DNA from: Sanguibacter gelidistatuariae | Lineage (GTDB): Bacteria > Actinomycetota > Actinomycetes > Actinomycetales > Cellulomonadaceae | Assembly: GCF_900096585.1 (NCBI RefSeq) | Contig: NZ_FMYH01000002.1 | Coordinates: forward strand, 204,082 to 268,081 | Direction of reading: 5' to 3' | Length of the DNA: 64,000 nucleotides | Made by a program: the position numbers and the translations under genes | Notes under the pieces: generated by a model | Database searches by the model: none | What the model was told of the DNA's origin: nothing | The model's input: only the letters and a program-made list of their open reading frames with translations | Part shown: positions 27,045 through 35,890 of the stretch, in pieces | Layout of the letters: every line of letters begins with the position of its first letter | Position numbering within the stretch: position 1 is the first letter of the stretch

Positions 27045-28210
27045 GGCCTCAGTGTGTGCGCTGAGGCCAGGGCGATCAACCGGGCGGCCTTGAGCTCGGT
27101 CTCCTCCCACTCCCCCTGCGGGTCGCTGCCCCACGTGATGCCCGCGCCGGTGCCGAAGCGCAGGCGTCCGGTGGCGGCGTCGGGCAGACTGCGGGGATCC
27201 GCGTCCTCGGTCCACCAGAACGTCCGGATGCCGACGGCAAGCTCGGCCGTGCCGCGGTCTGCGTCGATCCAGCCGACGGCGCCGCAATAGGGGCCGCGCG
27301 GGGCGGTCTCGAGCTCGTCGATGATCGCCAGCGCGGAGGACTTCGGCGCACCGGAGACCGACGCAGGTGGGAACGTCGCCTCCAGAATCGTGCGCCAGAC
27401 GTCGGGGGCGGTCGCCGCGTCCTCGAGCAGCTCGCCGGTGACTGTGGACACGAGGTGGACCAGACCGGGGTGGTGCTCCACCTCGAGCAGGCCGGTCACG
27501 GCGACCGTGCCCGGGGCGCAGATGCGCTGCAGGTCGTTGCGGACCAGGTCGGTGATCATGATGTTCTCCGCCTCGTCCTTGGAGGCCAGGCCCGCGGCCG
27601 TCGACGCGGTGCCCTTGATCGGACCGGAGATGATGACGGCGGGGCCTTCGCCGCCGGTGCCGTTGAGGCCGTCGACGCGGAGGAAGAGCTCGGGCGAGGC
27701 TGTGACCACCCACACCGGGTCGAGAACCGGGCTCCCGTCCGCACTCTGGGCATGGGGCACGTGGATAACGCCCTGGTAGGGCGCGGGGTTGCCCGCGGCG
27801 AGGATCGCCGCGAGGGCACTGGCGTCCGGCTCCTCCCCCTCCCCAGTCCGGGGTAGGGGAGCGCTGAGCACCCGGCAGATGTTGGCCTGGTAGACCTCAC
27901 CGTCGCGGATGTAGTCCCGCACAGCGGAGACTGCGTCCGTGTACCCGCTCCGCGAGAGCGACGACACCCACGCTGCCGCGTCCGGACCCGTCCAGGCGGG
28001 CGCGTCCACGGCCACCTGGGTCGGCGTGGACCCGAGAGATCCACCTGTACGCGTCACGTCAGCGAAGCGCCAGGCCCGGGCGGGGCCGGCGAACTCGGCG
28101 ACGACAAACCAGACACCACCGCGGGTGATCGCCTCCGGCTCCACGCGCAGATCAACCATTTCGACCGGCTGACGAGCCTCGATACCTGCGAAACGTGCGT
28201 ATCCATCCAC
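27041..28210 (-). CDS. pabB: Aminodeoxychorismate synthase component I
   Basis: A 389-residue chorismate-binding enzyme. It has the PabB-specific PIKGT motif (IISGPIKGTAST), whose lysine attacks chorismate, where anthranilate synthase has another residue. Other hallmarks: SPELFLRV, DEAENIMITDLVRNDL, SGAPKSSALAIIDELE, RFGTGAGITWGSDP. The N-terminal region is shorter than in E. coli PabB but usual for actinobacterial stand-alone forms. Forms an operon with pabC. It needs a PabA partner elsewhere in the genome. Confidence 0.92.
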   Translation of the reverse strand: MDGYARFAGIEARQPVEMVDLRVEPEAITRGGVWFVVAEFAGPARAWRFADVTRTGGSLGSTPTQVAVDAPAWTGPDAAAWVSSLSRSGYTDAVSAVRDYIRDGEVYQANICRVLSAPLPRTGEGEEPDASALAAILAAGNPAPYQGVIHVPHAQSADGSPVLDPVWVVTASPELFLRVDGLNGTGGEGPAVIISGPIKGTASTAAGLASKDEAENIMITDLVRNDLQRICAPGTVAVTGLLEVEHHPGLVHLVSTVTGELLEDAATAPDVWRTILEATFPPASVSGAPKSSALAIIDELETAPRGPYCGAVGWIDADRGTAELAVGIRTFWWTEDADPRSLPDAATGRLRFGTGAGITWGSDPQGEWEETELKAARLIALASAHTLRP

Positions 28211-28300
28211 CCCTCAACGCTACCGACCGCCGGATCGTCCACACGCCACGACCACTCTCCCGCAGGTTTCCGCGGCTAGCCCCCGACCGGTGGGAGCCAG

Positions 28301-28331
28301 TTGGACGCCGACGGCAAAGTTCCATTAGAGT
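28301..28331 (+). promoter_or_regulatory. Promoter of the left tRNA array
   Basis: TTGGAC, 19 bases, TAGAGT. The matching segment before the right array (40629-40658) keeps both boxes with an 18-base spacer while the surrounding sequence has diverged, which supports the call. Confidence 0.55.
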
Positions 28332-28380
28332 CTGTGACGCGCCGAAAACGCTGGAGAGATGCCAGTGCGTTCGAGAGCAT

Positions 28381-28452
28381 GCGGACGTGGCTCAGTGGTA
28401 GAGCATCACCTTGCCAAGGTGAGGGTCGCGGGTTCGAATCCCGTCGTCCGCT
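28381..28452 (+). tRNA. tRNA-Gly (GCC)
   Basis: 72 bases, acceptor GCGGACG/CGTCCGC, discriminator T. Anticodon arm TCACC-TTGCCAA-GGTGA gives GCC. Intact copy; the right array has only its last 55 bases. Confidence 0.96.
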
Positions 28453-28496
28453 CGGAGAGAAATCTTCAAGCGCAAGCCCGAAGGATAGATCTCAAC

Positions 28497-28567
28497 GGTG
28501 GAGTGGCCGAGAGGCGAGGCAGCGGCCTGCAAAGCCGTCCACACGGGTTCGAATCCCGTCTCCACCT
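28497..28567 (+). tRNA. tRNA-Cys (GCA)
   Basis: 71 bases, acceptor GGTGGAG/CTCCACC, discriminator T. Anticodon arm GCGGC-CTGCAAA-GCCGT gives GCA. One base differs in the D-loop from the copy at 40810. Confidence 0.96.
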
Positions 28568-28589
28568 CGCAGCACAGCTAATTTCACAT

Positions 28590-28661
28590 GGGCGATTGGC
28601 GCAGCGGTAGCGCGCTTCCCTGACACGGAAGAGGTCACTGGTTCGATCCCAGTATCGCCCA
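28590..28661 (+). tRNA. tRNA-Val (GAC)
   Basis: 72 bases, acceptor GGGCGAT/ATCGCCC, discriminator A, with CCA encoded at 28662-28664. Anticodon arm CTTCC-CTGACAC-GGAAG gives GAC. Identical to the copy at 40903. Its 3' end lies at the left boundary of the island. Confidence 0.96.
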
Positions 28662-28757
28662 CCAGCATGACAGCAGGTCAGAGGCCGTCTCGGAAGAATC
28701 CGAGGCGGCCTCTTGCGTTCGCTGGTGGGTGCGTACCCCTACCTGTACCCCTACCGG
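28662..28757 (-). pseudogene. Integrase C-terminal tail scar beside tRNA-Val(GAC), left
   Basis: Read toward the tRNA, this stretch encodes PVGVQVGVRTHQRTQEAAS then DSSETASDLLSCWW, closely matching the tail at 40975-41073 and the PVGVRVGVWTL tail at 25870-25956. No integrase body precedes it. Interpreted as what is left of an element that inserted at the tRNA 3' end. Confidence 0.5.
28681..28712 (+). terminator. Terminator of the left tRNA array
   Basis: GAGGCCGtcTCGG and CCGAggCGGCCTC form an interrupted stem with loop AAGAAT, 20 bases after tRNA-Val. Confidence 0.75.
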
Positions 28758-29324
28758 TTCTGGAAGATTTCCCTGGACGGGTGTGGATCTGGGTGGCGAA
28801 CGGTGCCGGCGAGAGAGTCTCTACTGGCCCCTGCAGGGACTCGCGCAGGCTGTCCCGCGACGACCATGGCCTCGCGCGAGACGGCTTCGAAGACGTGGCC
28901 GTAGCCGTTGCCGTCGGCAGCGATCTGGACATCTGCACGGCCGAGGAACGGGCTCGCGACGTTGAGTGGGCGGTGCAGGAGGTCGGGTAGACATTCCTGC
29001 GTGCCCAATGGCCCAGCAAACGACCTGGACCCCCATCAGTCCCGAATGAACTGGACGCTGCGGGTCTCGATCAAGAGGTCGAAGGCACCGACAATGACAA
29101 GAAATCTTCCACCGGTCGCACCGCTGTGCCGTGGCAGGACCGTGACTTCGTCGACGCCATCCATACCCATTGAGGGTGGCAGCAGGTTCTCTTCGATCGC
29201 CACGTCACCGTCGTATCTGCGATGCCAGCTTTTCGTCAGCGCGTCACCCACTGATCTGCTGGTCGGTGCGCGATGTCGATCGGGAAAGCGAATCTCGAGG
29301 TGTGCGACGCCAGACTCGTTCGAT
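28758..29324. other. Left end of island, no supported gene
   Basis: Several short overlapping frames on both strands, none with a convincing start and ribosome site together. A minus-strand frame ending at 29036 (VTVLPRHSGATGGRFLVIVG) may be a decayed gene. Looks like degraded DNA between the integrase scar and the first membrane-protein gene. Confidence 0.4.
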
Positions 29325-29813
29325 TCAGTGCGCGAACACCTTGAGCGCCAGGATGGCCAACCCGAACATGCCCGCGATCATGGCGTTGAGCAGCGCGCGC
29401 GGCCACCCCATGTCCTCTTGCCTGCCGATCACCAACCCATAGGCGAACAACGCCACGATGCCTACCACCAGCGCAACCACGACCGCCGTTGCGCGATCGA
29501 TGACGCCGACAACCCCGAGCATGAGCGCCAGCAAAATAGGCCAGGACGACTGCAGCATCGGCCACTCCGCGCGCGCCAGGGAGATCAGCTCGTCGCGTCG
29601 GATCGGCCTGCGCAGGACCATGCGCGCAGCGAGTCCGAGCGAGTAGACGTGGGCCAGCCAGAAAATCACGGAGGTGCCAAAGACCAGGAGCGCGGCCCGG
29701 TCGATCGTCTCGGGATCGTGGCCGGCAGCGGCCACCACGCTCGTCGCCAGGATCGTCCCGTAGATCGCCCCCGCCAAGTGATGCGCTTGCTGCACCAGCG
29801 GCGTCTGGGTCAC
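29325..29813 (-). CDS. Four-helix membrane protein of unknown function
   Basis: A 162-residue protein starting MTQTPLVQQAHHLAGAIYGT. Hydrophobic helices: AGAIYGTILATSVVAA, LLVFGTSVIFWLAHVYSLGL, WPILLALMLGVVGVI, VVVALVVGIVALFAYGLVIG and MIAGMFGLAILALKVF. No known motif. Proteins of this type occur next to stress genes in actinobacteria, but I know no function. First intact gene inside the island. Confidence 0.7.
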   Translation of the reverse strand: MTQTPLVQQAHHLAGAIYGTILATSVVAAAGHDPETIDRAALLVFGTSVIFWLAHVYSLGLAARMVLRRPIRRDELISLARAEWPMLQSSWPILLALMLGVVGVIDRATAVVVALVVGIVALFAYGLVIGRQEDMGWPRALLNAMIAGMFGLAILALKVFAH

Positions 29814-29883
29814 CTGGCGAGCGTATCGCCGCGGGGTCCACCGCGCCCGTCAAGCTTCTGAGACAGTTCAGTATGATTTCCGG

Positions 29884-29991
29884 CTACGCCGCGACGGATT
29901 CGTCGCGGCCGCGGTATGCCTTGAGTGCGGCGGCCGAGGGCAGCCCCGCGCTGCGGACGTGAGGTCGGCGGCGGTCGTACCAAACCTGGGG
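29884..29991 (-). pseudogene. Possible IS3-type transposase C-terminal remnant
   Basis: About 35 residues, VWYDRRRPHVRSAGLPSAAA then LKAYRGRDESVAA and stop, resembling the YNRRRPHS..GLPPA end of IS3-family transposases. No other part of the element is visible. Low-confidence call based on a short match. Confidence 0.35.
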
Positions 29992-30179
29992 CAGTCCCAA
30001 TCGATCCTCGTGGGCATGTGAGTATTCTCCTGGACTCAAACAGGAGCGGCCTCGAACTGAAGCCTCGTGCTGTGGGGTGGACCTGGGGAGCGAAGAGTGC
30101 CGGTGAGAAATGGAACACCCCGGGCTCGCGCCGGCTCTCGCCCAAGGCATGACACCTTCAAACCCGACGATCGCTTCAT

Positions 30180-30202
30180 CTGTAACACTATGACCGTTAC
30201 AG
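30180..30202. promoter_or_regulatory. Inverted repeat before the AbiEi-like gene
   Basis: CTGTAAC and GTTACAG, perfect 7-bp arms with a 9-base spacer, ending 8 bases before the ATG. AbiEi proteins bind inverted repeats in their own promoters, so this is a good candidate operator. Confidence 0.6.
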
Positions 30203-30209
30203 TTGCAAC

Positions 30210-30857
30210 ATGCGAACGGCGGTGATTGTGCGAGCGAACGAGCTCGCTGCGGCCCAGTGGGGCCTGTTCACGGCCGCCCAGGCGCAGACGCAGGGGCTAT
30301 CTCGCATGCAGCTCTCACGGATGGTCGACGCTGGCCTGCTCGACCGGCTCGAGTACGGGGTCTACGCCTCCCCCGCCGTCCAGGGCGACCATCTCCTCCC
30401 GCTACGGTCCGCGTGGCTCGCCCTCCAGCCGGCCCGCTCGGTCCAGGAGCGACTGGCCGATCTGCCCAGCGCCGGCGTCGTCTCCCACAGCTCCGCCGCC
30501 CAACTGCACGGACTAGGCGATCTCCTCGCCGATGAGCACGAGTTCCTCCTGCCCGACCGGTTCCAGTCCCGGCGCGTCGGCGTTCGGATGCGCCGCGCCG
30601 TCCTGGATGCCTCCGAGGTCACCATCGCCGCCGGGCTCCCGGTCACCACTGCGGCCCGCACGATCGCCGACCTGCTCGCCATCGGGCACGACAACGACCA
30701 CGTCGCCACCGTCACCGCCGACGCCCTGCGCCTCGGCCTCACCGATCGCCGCACACTCGCGGTAGCGCTCGAGAATGCCGCGGCTCGCCGCGGCGAACCG
30801 AGCGGGGCGGCGCTGGTCGAAATACTGACGCGCACCCACACGAGGATGGACCAGTGA
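30210..30857 (+). CDS. AbiEi-like antitoxin (type IV TA family)
   Basis: A 215-residue protein. The N-terminal winged helix (AAAQWGLFTAAQAQTQGLSR, MVDAGLLDRLEYGVYAS) and the following AbiEi_3-type domain (SHSSAAQLHGLGDLL, VTTAARTIADLLAIGHDNDH) match actinobacterial AbiEi. In the active system it neutralises the AbiEii nucleotidyltransferase toxin and represses the operon. Here the next reading frame starts in the expected GTGA overlap but breaks after about 14 residues, so the antitoxin appears orphaned. A palindromic operator candidate lies just upstream. Confidence 0.85.
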   Translation: MRTAVIVRANELAAAQWGLFTAAQAQTQGLSRMQLSRMVDAGLLDRLEYGVYASPAVQGDHLLPLRSAWLALQPARSVQERLADLPSAGVVSHSSAAQLHGLGDLLADEHEFLLPDRFQSRRVGVRMRRAVLDASEVTIAAGLPVTTAARTIADLLAIGHDNDHVATVTADALRLGLTDRRTLAVALENAAARRGEPSGAALVEILTRTHTRMDQ

Positions 30858-30900
30858 CGGAGCAGGTGTACACCTCCGGTCGAGCCCTGATGGACCGAGG
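30854..30900 (+). pseudogene. Possible stub of an AbiEii toxin gene
   Basis: The frame opening in the GTGA overlap reads MTEQVYTSGRALMDR, like the first residues of actinobacterial AbiEii toxins, then loses any resemblance. No nucleotidyltransferase GGT or catalytic motif follows. Only the N-terminal stub would remain. Confidence 0.35.
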
Positions 30901-30977
30901 ACCATCAACTATCCGGTCGGCGCGGGACCTGAGTGCAGGGCCTCCAGCCGGCGGCGGTGCTGGACTCCCTCATTCTG

Positions 30978-31852
30978 CTACCCGACGGCGAGTGCCTCGG
31001 CCCACTTGGTGTCGTCGAGGTACGTCGCTTCAGAGACCACAAGGCGGTGGGCCGCGACACGCGCCGCGTACCAACCTTCAATGGGAATGACGACTATCGA
31101 GGCAAGCCCTGCGGCCTCACCGCTCTGAGCTCGGCTCGCTAGGGGTGTGCTTCGCGGAGGACGCCCCTGTCCGAGTACGTCTGTGTTGATCCGCTGCCGT
31201 GTCGCGTTCGACCACTCCCGCAGCGCGTCCACTTCGATCCCGCCAGCACCGAGGACGGTCCGCCACGACTGATCGTCGCTCGTCTGCTCACCGAGAGCGG
31301 CAGCCCACCAGAGCGCCGACCACGCGACATCGAGATCAGCTGCATCGGGACGGGCGGACGCCCCCGTGTCCGGGGGTGGCGACGGATGGGGAAGCCCAGG
31401 GGGGCCGCCGAGACCCCAAGCAGCCCGCACGAAGAGCAGTTGGACCAGCGTACTCGGAACGTCGAACTCCATTGCAGCGCACCCTTCACTAGGAGACTCC
31501 CCGCTGGCAGGGAGCCACTCGCTAGTCGTCAGCAGATCGGTTCCGTGGAGATAAGGCCCAAGGCGCATACAGCACCAGACGCCGCTGTCACCGACCCCGT
31601 TGCCTTCGCCGAGTACCATCCATGGTCGCAGTGCCGGCGCGCCTCTCCCACCCGAGCGGAAGGGCCGGGCCTGGCTGACGGCGAGGACGGCGCCCCCGCC
31701 GGTAGGCACCAGCGAACTCCACTCCGCCGTGGCCGGGTCATTGCGCGGGGCGTACAGACCGACGGCCGTCAGGAGGTCGGCGCCAGCTGGATGAATCGCG
31801 GCTGCTTGCCGTCCGGCAGCACCTCCCACTTGTAGTACCCGATCGTCGGCAC
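30978..31852 (-). pseudogene. Hypothetical gene with a frameshift
   Basis: The start GTG 31852 gives MPTIGYYKWEVLPDGKQPRF then IQLAPTS and stop. One base over, the frame continues as ADLLTAVGLYAPRNDPATAE and runs about 265 residues to 30978. The two parts read as one protein broken near 31785. The distal part has tryptophan-rich segments (VAWSALWWAAALGEQ) and no family I recognise. Either a real inactivating frameshift or a sequencing error. Its start lies about 7 bases from a P-type ATPase fragment on the other strand. Confidence 0.55.
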
Positions 31853-31858
31853 AGGGCC

Positions 31859-32200
31859 GTGGGAATCGCGATGGTAGCGCGCGGCTCGACCGCGGCCAGC
31901 GAATCGGCCGATGTGGTGATCCTCCGCGACGACATCTCGCTGGTGGCAACGGCACTGTCGGTCGGCCGGGAAACGGTGACTGTGGCCCTGCAGAGCATCT
32001 GGGTCGGCATCAGCCTCAGTGTGGCGCTCATGATCGTCGCCGCCTTCGGTGTCCTTCCCGCCGTCGTCGGCGCCTGGCTCCAGGAAGGCGTCGACGTCGT
32101 GTCGATCCTGTGGGCACTGCGCGCTACCGGAAGCGGCAGATCGAGAACGCCCACCCCCGCGCCGAGCACCTCCCACCCCTTGGCTGGAGTCGCCCCGTAG
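31859..32200 (+). pseudogene. C-terminal fragment of a heavy-metal P1B-type ATPase
   Basis: About 85 residues match the end of CadA/ZntA-like pumps: GIAMVARGSTAASESADVVI, then LRDDISLVATALSVGRETVT, VALQSIWVGISLSVALMIVA and VVGAWLQEGVDVVSILWALR. Everything before the GDGxND region is absent, including the CPx motif and DKTGT, so it cannot pump. It meets the 3' end of the convergent mgtA gene and shows that a metal-resistance locus was cut during island assembly. Confidence 0.85.
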
Positions 32201-32206
32201 GCAGGC

Positions 32207-34867
32207 TCACCCGGAACGCGTCCGGGGCGAGCGAGTGGTGAACCTGGCGGCGCGCCGGCTCACGCGGTGGTGATATCCACGACGGCGTGCGGGAGCGTCG
32301 GCTGCGCCTGGTTGCTGCGCGGGTCCTGAGAAGAATCGCGCCTTCGCGATCTCGACGAGCACCAGATAGGCGACGACCATCGCAACTAGGACCAAGAAGA
32401 AGGGAAATGGGAGCGGGTGGAACCCGAGGATGCGTGACAGGGGTGAGTACGGCAACCAGACGCCGACGCCGACTACACCGAAGGAGGCCAAAGCGAGCCC
32501 GAGCGACGGGCGGCTGCGGAAGAATGGCACGCGGCGGGTGCGGATGGCGAAGATGATGAGCGTCTGGGTGGCGATCGACTCGATGAACCACCCGGACTGG
32601 AACTCGCTCTGGCCAGCGTGGAAGACGAAGAGCATCAGGGCGAAGGTCGCGAAGTCGAACACCGAGCTGATAGACCCGAACAACAGCATGAACCGCCGGA
32701 TGTACCCGATATCCCAGTGCGAGGGCGTGAGCAGCTGCTCCGGGTCGACATGATCGCCAGGGATCGCCAGCTGACCGGTGTCATAGAGCAGGTTGTTGAG
32801 CAGGATCTGGCCCGGAGTCATCGGCAGGAACGGCAGAGTCAATGACGCCACAGAGGCGCTGAACATGTTCCCGAAGTTGCTGGACGCTCCCATGAGCACG
32901 TACTTGATGGTGTTGGCGAAGATGCGGCGGCCCTCCATCACCCCGGCGGCAAGCACTCCGAGATCCTTGTCGAGCAGCAGCACGTCGGCTGCATCCTTCG
33001 CCACATCCGCCGCGGTCTCCACGGAGATGCCGATGTCCGCCTGGTGGAGCGCCAGGGCGTCGTTGACTCCGTCGCCCAGGAAAGCGACCGACCTTCCCGA
33101 CCGACGCAGGACCCGTATCACCCGCGCTTTCTGCTCGGGAGAGACTCGCGCGAAGATCGTGGCCGTCGCAGCAGCTTCTCTCAGCGCGTCGTCGTCCATC
33201 GTCTCGATCGTCGTCCCGATCAACGTGCCGCCAGAGGCGAGACCGATGTCGGACAGGACTTTCTGCGCGACGAGCGCATTGTCACCAGTAGCGATCTTCA
33301 CACTCACGCCAAGAGCCGCGAGCGCATCGAGCGCCTGCCGCGCGTCTGACTTGGGACGGTCGAGGAACACGAGCAAACCGTCCAGGGTCAGCCCCGACTC
33401 GTCTTCGGGACGCAGGTGGTCGCGGTCCGTCGCCATCGCATGGGCGACGGCAACCACCCGGCCTCCTTCGGCGTACTCCTGGTCCAGAACGCCCTGAGCC
33501 TCGGCTGGGATGTCGACGCAGATCGCCAGCACGTCTTCGGGAGCCCCTTTGGTGACGATCATCCTGCCGTCGTGAGGGACGTCCACAAGGACGGTCGTCC
33601 GGCGCCGATCGTGGTCGAAGGGCAGGACATCGATGTGAGGAGCACCTGTGGTGGAGGTTGCGGCTGCTTGAGGCGACTCCCACAGGGCCGCGTCGAGGGC
33701 GTTCAGACCAGAGGTGGACACGGGTCGGACGGTGTAGTCGGCCTCTGTCGCGAGCAGCCCGAGCAGGAGGAGCTGCTCCTGGGTGACAGCCGAGCCGATA
33801 GGCAACACGGTGGTGAGGGATATCCGCCCCTCGGTCAGAGTGCCTGTCTTGTCGGTGACGAGCACGTCCATGTCGCCGAGGTCTTCGATGCAGACCAGTC
33901 TCTTCACCAAGACCCTCTGCTTGGCCAGTGCGCGGGATCCCGTCGCAAGACTTGCACTCACGACGGCGGGGAGCAGCTGCGGAGTGATGCCGACGGCGAT
34001 GGCGAGAGAAAAGAGCAGCGAGTCGATCACCGGGCGGTGCAGCAGCACGTTCACGACGAAGATGACCGTCGTCAGGGCGACCGCCACCTCTAGCAGCAGC
34101 AACGAGAATCGACCGAGCCCTCTCTGGAACTCTGTCTGCGGCTGCTGGGCGCCCAGGGCGACCGCGATCCGACCGAACTGCGTCCGCGGGCCTGTGTCGA
34201 CGACCACCGCAGTAGCCGCTCCGGACAGGACCACCGTGCCCATCAACACGCAGCAGTGCAGCTCCGCGATCGCTGCTTCGCCTGACACCACCGCAAGGCT
34301 CTTCGCGACCGGGAGGGACTCCCCCGTGAGGATCCCTTCGTCGCAGGAGAGGTCGTGGGTGTCGATCAGGCGCATGTCTGCAGGCACGACCGCTCCGATG
34401 CTCAGCCGCACGATGTCGCCTGGCACCACCTCGGTGACGCCGATTGTGGTTGCCGCACCGTCCCGGATGACCGCAGCCGTGTGCGTGATCTGGTCGTGGA
34501 GAGCATCGGCGGCCTGCTCGGCGCGGAACTCGTTGACAAACCCGAGACCGATGCTGGCCGCCAAGATCACCCCGATGATCACCGAGTTGGTGGCTTCTCC
34601 CAGGAAGACCGAGACCGTCGCCGTCACGAACAGCAAGACGAGGATCGGACTCTTCAGCTGGCGTCCGAGCACTCTCAGCGGCCGCGCACGATGTGCACGC
34701 AGGGCATTGGGACCGATCGCGGTCAGTCGCCGGCGAGCTTCCTCGGACGACAGCCCTTCCGGTCGGGCATCAAGCTGCTCCATCACATCGGGAATCTCCT
34801 GGGATGCCGCTCGTGCCAGCCGGGACGGCGGTCGGAGGTCCACCTCAGGGGGTTTCTGGTCCTTCAT
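32207..34867 (-). CDS. mgtA: Magnesium-translocating P-type ATPase (P3B)
   Basis: An 886-residue pump starting MKDQKPPEVDLRPPSRLARA. Actuator loop DEGILTGES, phosphorylation site VTDKTGTLTEG, hinge GDGVNDALALHQADIG, and the MgtA/MgtB hallmark LLNNLLYDTGQLAIP followed by FQSGWFIESIATQTLI near the C-terminus. Ten membrane helices expected. It imports Mg2+ at ATP cost. It follows the universal stress gene on the same strand (75 bases). In Mycobacterium tuberculosis a different P-type ATPase, CtpF, sits beside a universal stress gene in the DosR regulon; the layout here is analogous, the pump type is not. An upstream start at 34936 is possible. Confidence 0.93.
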   Translation of the reverse strand: MKDQKPPEVDLRPPSRLARAASQEIPDVMEQLDARPEGLSSEEARRRLTAIGPNALRAHRARPLRVLGRQLKSPILVLLFVTATVSVFLGEATNSVIIGVILAASIGLGFVNEFRAEQAADALHDQITHTAAVIRDGAATTIGVTEVVPGDIVRLSIGAVVPADMRLIDTHDLSCDEGILTGESLPVAKSLAVVSGEAAIAELHCCVLMGTVVLSGAATAVVVDTGPRTQFGRIAVALGAQQPQTEFQRGLGRFSLLLLEVAVALTTVIFVVNVLLHRPVIDSLLFSLAIAVGITPQLLPAVVSASLATGSRALAKQRVLVKRLVCIEDLGDMDVLVTDKTGTLTEGRISLTTVLPIGSAVTQEQLLLLGLLATEADYTVRPVSTSGLNALDAALWESPQAAATSTTGAPHIDVLPFDHDRRRTTVLVDVPHDGRMIVTKGAPEDVLAICVDIPAEAQGVLDQEYAEGGRVVAVAHAMATDRDHLRPEDESGLTLDGLLVFLDRPKSDARQALDALAALGVSVKIATGDNALVAQKVLSDIGLASGGTLIGTTIETMDDDALREAAATATIFARVSPEQKARVIRVLRRSGRSVAFLGDGVNDALALHQADIGISVETAADVAKDAADVLLLDKDLGVLAAGVMEGRRIFANTIKYVLMGASSNFGNMFSASVASLTLPFLPMTPGQILLNNLLYDTGQLAIPGDHVDPEQLLTPSHWDIGYIRRFMLLFGSISSVFDFATFALMLFVFHAGQSEFQSGWFIESIATQTLIIFAIRTRRVPFFRSRPSLGLALASFGVVGVGVWLPYSPLSRILGFHPLPFPFFLVLVAMVVAYLVLVEIAKARFFSGPAQQPGAADAPARRRGYHHRVSRRAARFTTRSPRTRSG

Positions 34868-34942
34868 CACCGTTGTCGTTCGAGGTCTACGGATCATGTC
34901 GAGCTGCGCGCTCTGTGTGCGATCCAGCCAGCACACCGTGCA

Positions 34943-35890
34943 CTACAGATCGGATGCCTCGAGGCGGGAGGTGTCTGCGATGGGCGGTTCGGCCGACGAC
35001 GGGATGGCCAGCGGGACAAACTCAACAGGGCAATGAGCGTGCTGGACGAGCGCGCGGGCAATGCTGCCCGGAGCGGACAAGGCGAGCCGTCCTTCAATAC
35101 CTCCGTGGCCGTGGCGCCCTACGACGAGGACGTCAGCATCCTTGGAGTGGCGAACGAGCGTTCGGGTGACGTCGGCGTACTCCATGTGGGTGGCGACGCG
35201 GACGTCCGGATATCGTCCCGTCCACTCGTCGACAAATGCGCTGATCACGCTCGCGGTCCGCGCTCCCCACTCCTGTTGAACCGACATCTCGTCGACGAGA
35301 TACGCATACAGCGAGTCGAGTTTCCAACAGTGGACGACATCGAGGTCGGCAGACGTCTCGGATGCTATCGCGAACGCGTGCGCGAGCACCGAGGAGGAGA
35401 CCGCCGAACCATCGACGGCGGCCACGACCCGACGACGCGCACGGTGTTCGTCCCACTCGCGAGTAACGCTCACCACTGGGCAGGAAGCACGCGCGACGAC
35501 ACCGAACGTCGTGGTCCCTGTGAACAGGTGCTCGAGAGCGCCTCCGGGCCGGTGACCGACCACAACAAGACGCGCGTCTGCGGAGGCACCAGCCAAGACC
35601 GAGACCGCCGGTCCTAGGGCGGCGTGCACGTCGACCGGCACTTTCGCGCCGGCGATCTTCTCGACGAGCACTCGAGCGTCGGCCAAGATCCCCCGACCCA
35701 CATCCATGAGGCTGTCGCCGGTCAGCAATGGCCACATGGGCGAGATCGGCACGATCTCGTGGACCGCATTGACAAGCAGAAGGCCGCATCCGATCCGGTC
35801 AGCGCGGTGAACCGAATAGCGGACCGCACGGTCCGATTCGGGTGAACCATTGACCCCAACCACAATCGGCAAGTCCAAGTGTGTGCGCAT
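34943..35890 (-). CDS. Universal stress protein with two USP domains
   Basis: A 315-residue tandem USP protein. Domain 1 begins IVVGVNGSPESDRAVRYSVH and ends with VVGHRPGGALEHLFTGTTT; domain 2 begins VVAAVDGSAVSSSVLAHAFA and ends with VVGRHGHGGIEGRLALSAPG. The G-x2-G-x9-G(S/T) pattern that binds ATP is recognisable in both. Double USPs of this length are typical members of DosR-type regulons. Divergent from the Acg-type nitroreductase gene across 318 bases that should hold both promoters. Confidence 0.92.
   Translation of the reverse strand: MRTHLDLPIVVGVNGSPESDRAVRYSVHRADRIGCGLLLVNAVHEIVPISPMWPLLTGDSLMDVGRGILADARVLVEKIAGAKVPVDVHAALGPAVSVLAGASADARLVVVGHRPGGALEHLFTGTTTFGVVARASCPVVSVTREWDEHRARRRVVAAVDGSAVSSSVLAHAFAIASETSADLDVVHCWKLDSLYAYLVDEMSVQQEWGARTASVISAFVDEWTGRYPDVRVATHMEYADVTRTLVRHSKDADVLVVGRHGHGGIEGRLALSAPGSIARALVQHAHCPVEFVPLAIPSSAEPPIADTSRLEASDL

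Larger units (their letters stand above)
28301..28757 (+). repeat. Left copy of the duplicated tRNA-array region
   Basis: Direct repeat of 40629-41070. From 28398 to about 28680 the copies differ at only a handful of positions; the promoter flank and the terminator/integrase-tail flank are more diverged. Between 28361 and 28397 the copies do not match at all, because the right copy lost the 5' part of tRNA-Gly. The pair bounds the accessory island. Confidence 0.9.

Noticed and set aside
29036..29251. Small minus-strand reading frame of 71 codons at the left island end
   Set aside because: No ribosome site near the start and no recognisable domain; retained only as a possible decayed gene in the description of that stretch.
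32207..34867. CtpF-type calcium ATPase
   Set aside because: The LLYDTGQLAIP and FQSGW segments are MgtA/MgtB hallmarks, so a magnesium P3B pump was preferred.
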